Positions 61,040 to 64,000 of a DNA stretch of 64,000 bases are shown piece after piece. The position numbers and the translations under genes were made by a program. Each line of letters begins with the position of its first letter. The stretch's first letter is position 1. The notes under the pieces are model-generated. The model worked only from the letters and a program-made list of their open reading frames with translations, was not told the origin of the DNA and ran no database searches. Origin of the DNA: Sphingobacteriales bacterium 44-61 (GTDB lineage: Bacteria; Bacteroidota; Bacteroidia; Chitinophagales; Chitinophagaceae); the NCBI GenBank assembly GCA_001898405.1, contig MKTW01000012.1, forward strand, positions 310,001-374,000, in the 5' to 3' direction.

Positions 61040-62506
61040 ATGAGACAAATATTATTAACAGGGGTAGCTTGCTATCTTGGTATCTTAACCGCTTCGGCGC
61101 AGGGTAAACCCGAATGGAAAGATGTGTTTACACGAATCAACCAGGAGGTTTTAACCAATTCAAAAGCTTATAGCTCTTTAAGAGACGCTACTTCTACGAT
61201 CGGCCACCGGCTTACCGGTTCAGAAAATGGTAAAAAAGCAGAACAGTATGCTTACGATCTGCTGCGTTCCTATGGTTATCAGAACGTACGTTTTCAACCA
61301 TTTGAAGTGGAGAGCTGGAGCAGGGGCACCATCCAGGTATCTGTTGGGCCGGATGCAAAGGACCTGCAACCTGTAAAAGCCGTTTCACTGGCACATGCAC
61401 CGGTGAAATCGAATGTGGGCGGGGAACTGGTGGAAATGGGCAATGGACTGGAAGCAGATTACAAGGCTTCGCCAGGCAAGGTAAAAGGGAAAATAGCCCT
61501 GGTTTACCTGGGTATACTGCCAGGCTCCGGTGAAGGGCTGAAAAACCTGCACCGTTCTGAGAAAACAGCCCTTGCTACCAAGTATGGAGCAAAAGGGATC
61601 ATTATTATCAATACAGCTGCGAATGGCGTACTGCTTACAGGCACAGCTTCTGTTACAGGAAAACTGATCCCGATACCTGCAGTATGTATCGGTAAGGAAG
61701 ATGGATTGGCTTTGCGCGAAAAACTGAAATCAGGTAAACTGGAAGCACGTATTCAGTTGACCAATTTCTCTGGCATGATCAAAGCCCGGAATGTGATCGC
61801 TACCATTCCCGGTAAAACCCTGCCGAATGAGAAAATTGTAGTAGGCGGCCACCTGGATAGCTGGGATCTCGCCACTGGTGCCATCGACAATGGCATCGGT
61901 TCGTTTTCAGTGCTGGATATGGCAAGAACATTTAAGGCGCTTAATCTTCAACCTGAGAGAACAGTAGAGTTTGTATTGTTCATGGGAGAGGAAGAAGGGC
62001 TGCTTGGGTCTAAGAGCTATGTAAAGGAAGCGCTCCGCGATAAAAGCATTGACAAGATCCGGTTCATGCTGAATTATGATATGACCAATGATCCCAAGGG
62101 ATATTCTGCTACTACAGATGCCAGCAAATCATTATTCCAGGCAATCGGCTCTCTGGCGCAGGCGATCGATACAAGTTTCAGGAACAGCTTCCGCAGTGGT
62201 GCCGGCCTTCACAGCGACCACCAGCCTTTTATGCTCCAGGGGGTGCCCACAGGCGGTGCAGGGGGTGGAAGTCTTCCCAATAACGCAGGTCCCTGCTATC
62301 ATGCCGACTGTGATGATTTCAGGCTGGTGGATGAAAAAGGCATGCAAAATACAGTGAGGTATAATGCTATGCTGGTATATGGATTGGCTGACGCTCCGGT
62401 GATTGAGGCAAAAAGATTGACAGACCAGGAAACAAAGGATCTGTTATTGAAGTCTAATCTCAAAGAGCCGTTGCAGATAGCAGGGGAGTGGAGGTGGAAG
62501 GATTGA
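61040..62506 (+). CDS. M28-family metallopeptidase with PA domain
   Basis: A 488-residue secreted enzyme: signal peptide (1-20), then an N-terminal part ending in a PA domain inserted at about 115-250, and the M28 zinc peptidase domain with ligands H271 (GGHLDSW), D283 (AIDNG), catalytic E318 and ligand E319 (MGEEEGLLGS), D347 (NYDMTND) and H421 (YHADCDD). The layout matches Bacteroidota carboxypeptidase Q-like aminopeptidases. It trims peptides in the periplasm. It stands alone with 258 bp of upstream A/T-rich sequence. Confidence 0.93.
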   Translation: MRQILLTGVACYLGILTASAQGKPEWKDVFTRINQEVLTNSKAYSSLRDATSTIGHRLTGSENGKKAEQYAYDLLRSYGYQNVRFQPFEVESWSRGTIQVSVGPDAKDLQPVKAVSLAHAPVKSNVGGELVEMGNGLEADYKASPGKVKGKIALVYLGILPGSGEGLKNLHRSEKTALATKYGAKGIIIINTAANGVLLTGTASVTGKLIPIPAVCIGKEDGLALREKLKSGKLEARIQLTNFSGMIKARNVIATIPGKTLPNEKIVVGGHLDSWDLATGAIDNGIGSFSVLDMARTFKALNLQPERTVEFVLFMGEEEGLLGSKSYVKEALRDKSIDKIRFMLNYDMTNDPKGYSATTDASKSLFQAIGSLAQAIDTSFRNSFRSGAGLHSDHQPFMLQGVPTGGAGGGSLPNNAGPCYHADCDDFRLVDEKGMQNTVRYNAMLVYGLADAPVIEAKRLTDQETKDLLLKSNLKEPLQIAGEWRWKD

Positions 62507-62546
62507 GTGGTGAATAAGGATTCCGATGCCATATAAGCCGTGACAA

Positions 62547-63131
62547 ATGCAGCACTATTATGATACACTGTTTGAGTATATCTGTCAGATAATTGAGATT
62601 CCTGAGCAAGACAGGGCACAATGCAGGCTTACATTTAAGCCATTGTGGGTTGCAAAGGATACCATGCTGGAAACAGCGGGTAAAATTCCGGTGTATCATA
62701 ATTTTATTGTTTCGGGTTTCATGCGAAAGTTCTACATCAATGATAAAGGCGAAGAAGTAACGGTGGACCTGAATAATGGTCCCCGTTTCTTTACGTCTTA
62801 TTATCATTTTGTAAAACAGACGGTCTCCAATGAATACCTGCAGTGCATTACAGACTGTGAATTGCTCAGGATCACTTATGATGATGCGCAAAGCACTGCC
62901 CAGACCAGTCTGACGCAAAAAGACTATACTATCAGGTTGTTCCATCAGATACAGGAAGAGTATACTCAAAGAATGGATGATCTTGCTAATCTTACGGCCG
63001 AACAGCGATACCTGAAGCTGATGAAAAACAGCCCGGCTATCATTAAAAATGCCCCCCTTAAATATGTGGCCTCTTATCTTGGCATAAAACCTGAAAGCCT
63101 TAGCAGGATCAGGCGTGAGATCATTTCTTAA
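62547..63131 (+). CDS. Crp/Fnr-family regulator
   Basis: A 194-residue regulator. Residues 20-120 form a cNMP-binding-like jelly roll (TLETAGKIPVYHNFIVSGFMRKFYI begins it, broken by usual loops); the long helix follows, and the C-terminal helix-turn-helix is at about 168-190 (PLKYVASYLGIKPESLSRIRREI). The phosphate-binding cassette of classic Crp is not conserved and Fnr cysteines are absent, as in most Bacteroidota members. Its stop lies inside a perfect 16-bp palindrome in front of the next gene, which may be its own binding site. Confidence 0.93.
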   Translation: MQHYYDTLFEYICQIIEIPEQDRAQCRLTFKPLWVAKDTMLETAGKIPVYHNFIVSGFMRKFYINDKGEEVTVDLNNGPRFFTSYYHFVKQTVSNEYLQCITDCELLRITYDDAQSTAQTSLTQKDYTIRLFHQIQEEYTQRMDDLANLTAEQRYLKLMKNSPAIIKNAPLKYVASYLGIKPESLSRIRREIIS

Positions 63132-63142
63132 CAATTGTTAAG
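63127..63142. promoter_or_regulatory. 16-bp palindrome, candidate Crp/Fnr-type site
   Basis: CTTAACAATTGTTAAG is perfectly symmetric; its TTAAC-N4-GTTAA layout is like that of Crp/Fnr-family sites. It spans the stop codon of the regulator gene and lies 22 bp before TATCTTTA (63164-63171), a near match to the -7 box of the DUF2306 gene, an activator-like position. Confidence 0.55.
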
Positions 63143-63189
63143 TTGGAATCATTGGGCTGAAGCTATCTTTAATTTATTACTTCAGCGCC

Positions 63190-63996
63190 ATGATTCAAAG
63201 AGCCCGCCAAACTGTAGCTATCCACTTTTTTAGAAATGTTACCCGATCCTGGTTTGTCGTAACCTACCTGGGACAATTGTTTTTTGCTTACTACATATTG
63301 ATGCTGTACTGGAAATCGACGGCACTTGGTCATTTCGAAAAATGGAATAGTGTTAATCCTCATTTTTATGCTAAAGGTGATATTGTTGGAAATTTGTTCT
63401 TTGGTCTGCATGTTGCGGTAGCTGCTGTAGTTACTATTCTGGGGCCATTACAACTGGTGACCAAGATCAGGAAAAAAGCGCCCCGGTTTCACAGGGTCAG
63501 CGGCAGGGTATACATTTACTCTGCGTTCCTGATAAGTTTGGGCGGGTTATATCTCACCTGGGTCAGGGGAGCTGTTGGCGGCCCGTTTATGCAGGTAATC
63601 ATTTCCATTAATGCCCTCATCATTCTTGTTTGTGCATTCTATTCGATTAAATACGCTATAAAAAGGAAGATCAATCTGCATAACCAATGGGCAGTGCATT
63701 TGCTGCTGGCAATGAGTGGCGTATGGCTATTCCGTGTATTCTTTATGCTTTGGATGGTCATACACAGGGCGCCGGTTGGCTTCGATCCTGAAACGTTTAC
63801 AGGACCCTTCTTAAGTGCCTTGTCGGTATTTGTCTATATTCTTCCTCAGGGTGTGGTTGCTTTGTATTTTAAAGCAAAGTTTTCGGGCTCTCCATATAGA
63901 AAATGGGGATTCTCGGTTATGCTTCTTATCATTACGCTTGCTATTGCTGTTGGGACTTTTGGGGCTGTTGGCGGTATGTGGCTGCCACGGATATAA
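63190..63996 (+). CDS. DUF2306 integral membrane protein
   Basis: A 268-residue protein with seven predicted membrane helices (about 15-35, 68-90, 108-128, 135-155, 165-188, 210-232, 240-262). The pattern GNLFFGLHVAVAAVVTILGPLQLV, FHRVSGRVYIYSAFLISLGG and HNQWAVHLLLAMSGVWLFR fits DUF2306, a membrane family with conserved His in the second and fifth helices that could bind haem. The stop is 4 bp from the window edge. It follows the Crp/Fnr gene and its palindrome, so the regulator may control it. Confidence 0.88.
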   Translation: MIQRARQTVAIHFFRNVTRSWFVVTYLGQLFFAYYILMLYWKSTALGHFEKWNSVNPHFYAKGDIVGNLFFGLHVAVAAVVTILGPLQLVTKIRKKAPRFHRVSGRVYIYSAFLISLGGLYLTWVRGAVGGPFMQVIISINALIILVCAFYSIKYAIKRKINLHNQWAVHLLLAMSGVWLFRVFFMLWMVIHRAPVGFDPETFTGPFLSALSVFVYILPQGVVALYFKAKFSGSPYRKWGFSVMLLIITLAIAVGTFGAVGGMWLPRI

Positions 63997-64000
63997 CAGC

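Noticed and set aside
63156-63186. GCTGAAG/CTTCAGC pair upstream of the DUF2306 gene
   Set aside because: The loop is 17 bases with no T-tract and the arms overlap the probable promoter, so it is likely chance.

Overview
The window looks like a chromosomal segment of a Bacteroidota bacterium, most likely of the Chitinophagaceae. Signs are the many promoters matching the Bacteroidetes -7 box TAnnTTTG, an ECF sigma/FecR pair with an STN-domain partner, paired DUF3857 transglutaminase-like proteins, LytS/LytTR signalling, bacillithiol genes, many small secreted beta-barrels and lipoproteins, and the near absence of Shine-Dalgarno sequences. I see no phage, insertion sequence, CRISPR array, tRNA or rRNA. 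Most of the window is ordinary chromosome with a few gene fossils and regulatory repeats.

Layout. 1-300: tail of 4-hydroxyphenylpyruvate dioxygenase and its terminator. 344-8827: one tightly packed minus-strand block: secreted protein, beta-barrel, two lipoproteins, membrane protein, MORN-repeat/zinc-finger protein, then a TPR histidine kinase and NarL-type regulator. 9126-9925: ArsR/AHSA1 pair behind a palindromic operator, followed by copy 1 of a long intergenic palindrome. 10211-18177: L,D-transpeptidase/TonB-domain fusion, aspartate kinase, fructose-1,6-bisphosphatase, a GNAT remnant, CAP protein, lone ABC ATPase, FKBP, bacillithiol-transferase-like protein, Nudix protein, FolC. 18252-31571: TonB-like protein, DMT exporter, radical SAM protein, a polyamine block (agmatinase-like, agmatine deiminase, N-carbamoylputrescine amidase), fatty acid desaturase, BshB1, DUF4294, and the cytochrome c assembly proteins CcsA/CcmF and CcmE.

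31822-43066: acyl-CoA dehydrogenase, YggS, a lipoprotein dioxygenase-fold protein, LytS/LytTR pair, SET protein, META and DUF2141 proteins, an unlisted 52-residue basic protein, transglutaminase-fold protein, OmpA with calcium-type repeats, Cu/Zn superoxide dismutase. 43105-43165 is copy 2 of the palindrome, with paired base changes relative to copy 1. 43377-46805: ECF sigma, FecR and an STN-domain protein that ends in a repeat domain instead of a TonB-dependent receptor. 46940-47708: two related small membrane proteins. 47761-53941: second sigma/anti-sigma system followed by DUF4097 and two DUF3857 proteins, one of which has lost its catalytic Cys and His.

54044-64000: FAD/Fe-S 2-hydroxyacid dehydrogenase divergent from a GntP permease with a VOC-family remnant between them, a CPA2 antiporter, an M28 peptidase, and a Crp/Fnr regulator followed by a perfect 16-bp palindrome and a DUF2306 membrane protein.

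The best candidates for something little described are the sigma/FecR/STN-repeat cluster, the covarying palindrome family, the dead transglutaminase paired with an intact one, and the eight-gene envelope/MORN/two-component block. Functions come from motif and family recognition by eye; no database search was run.
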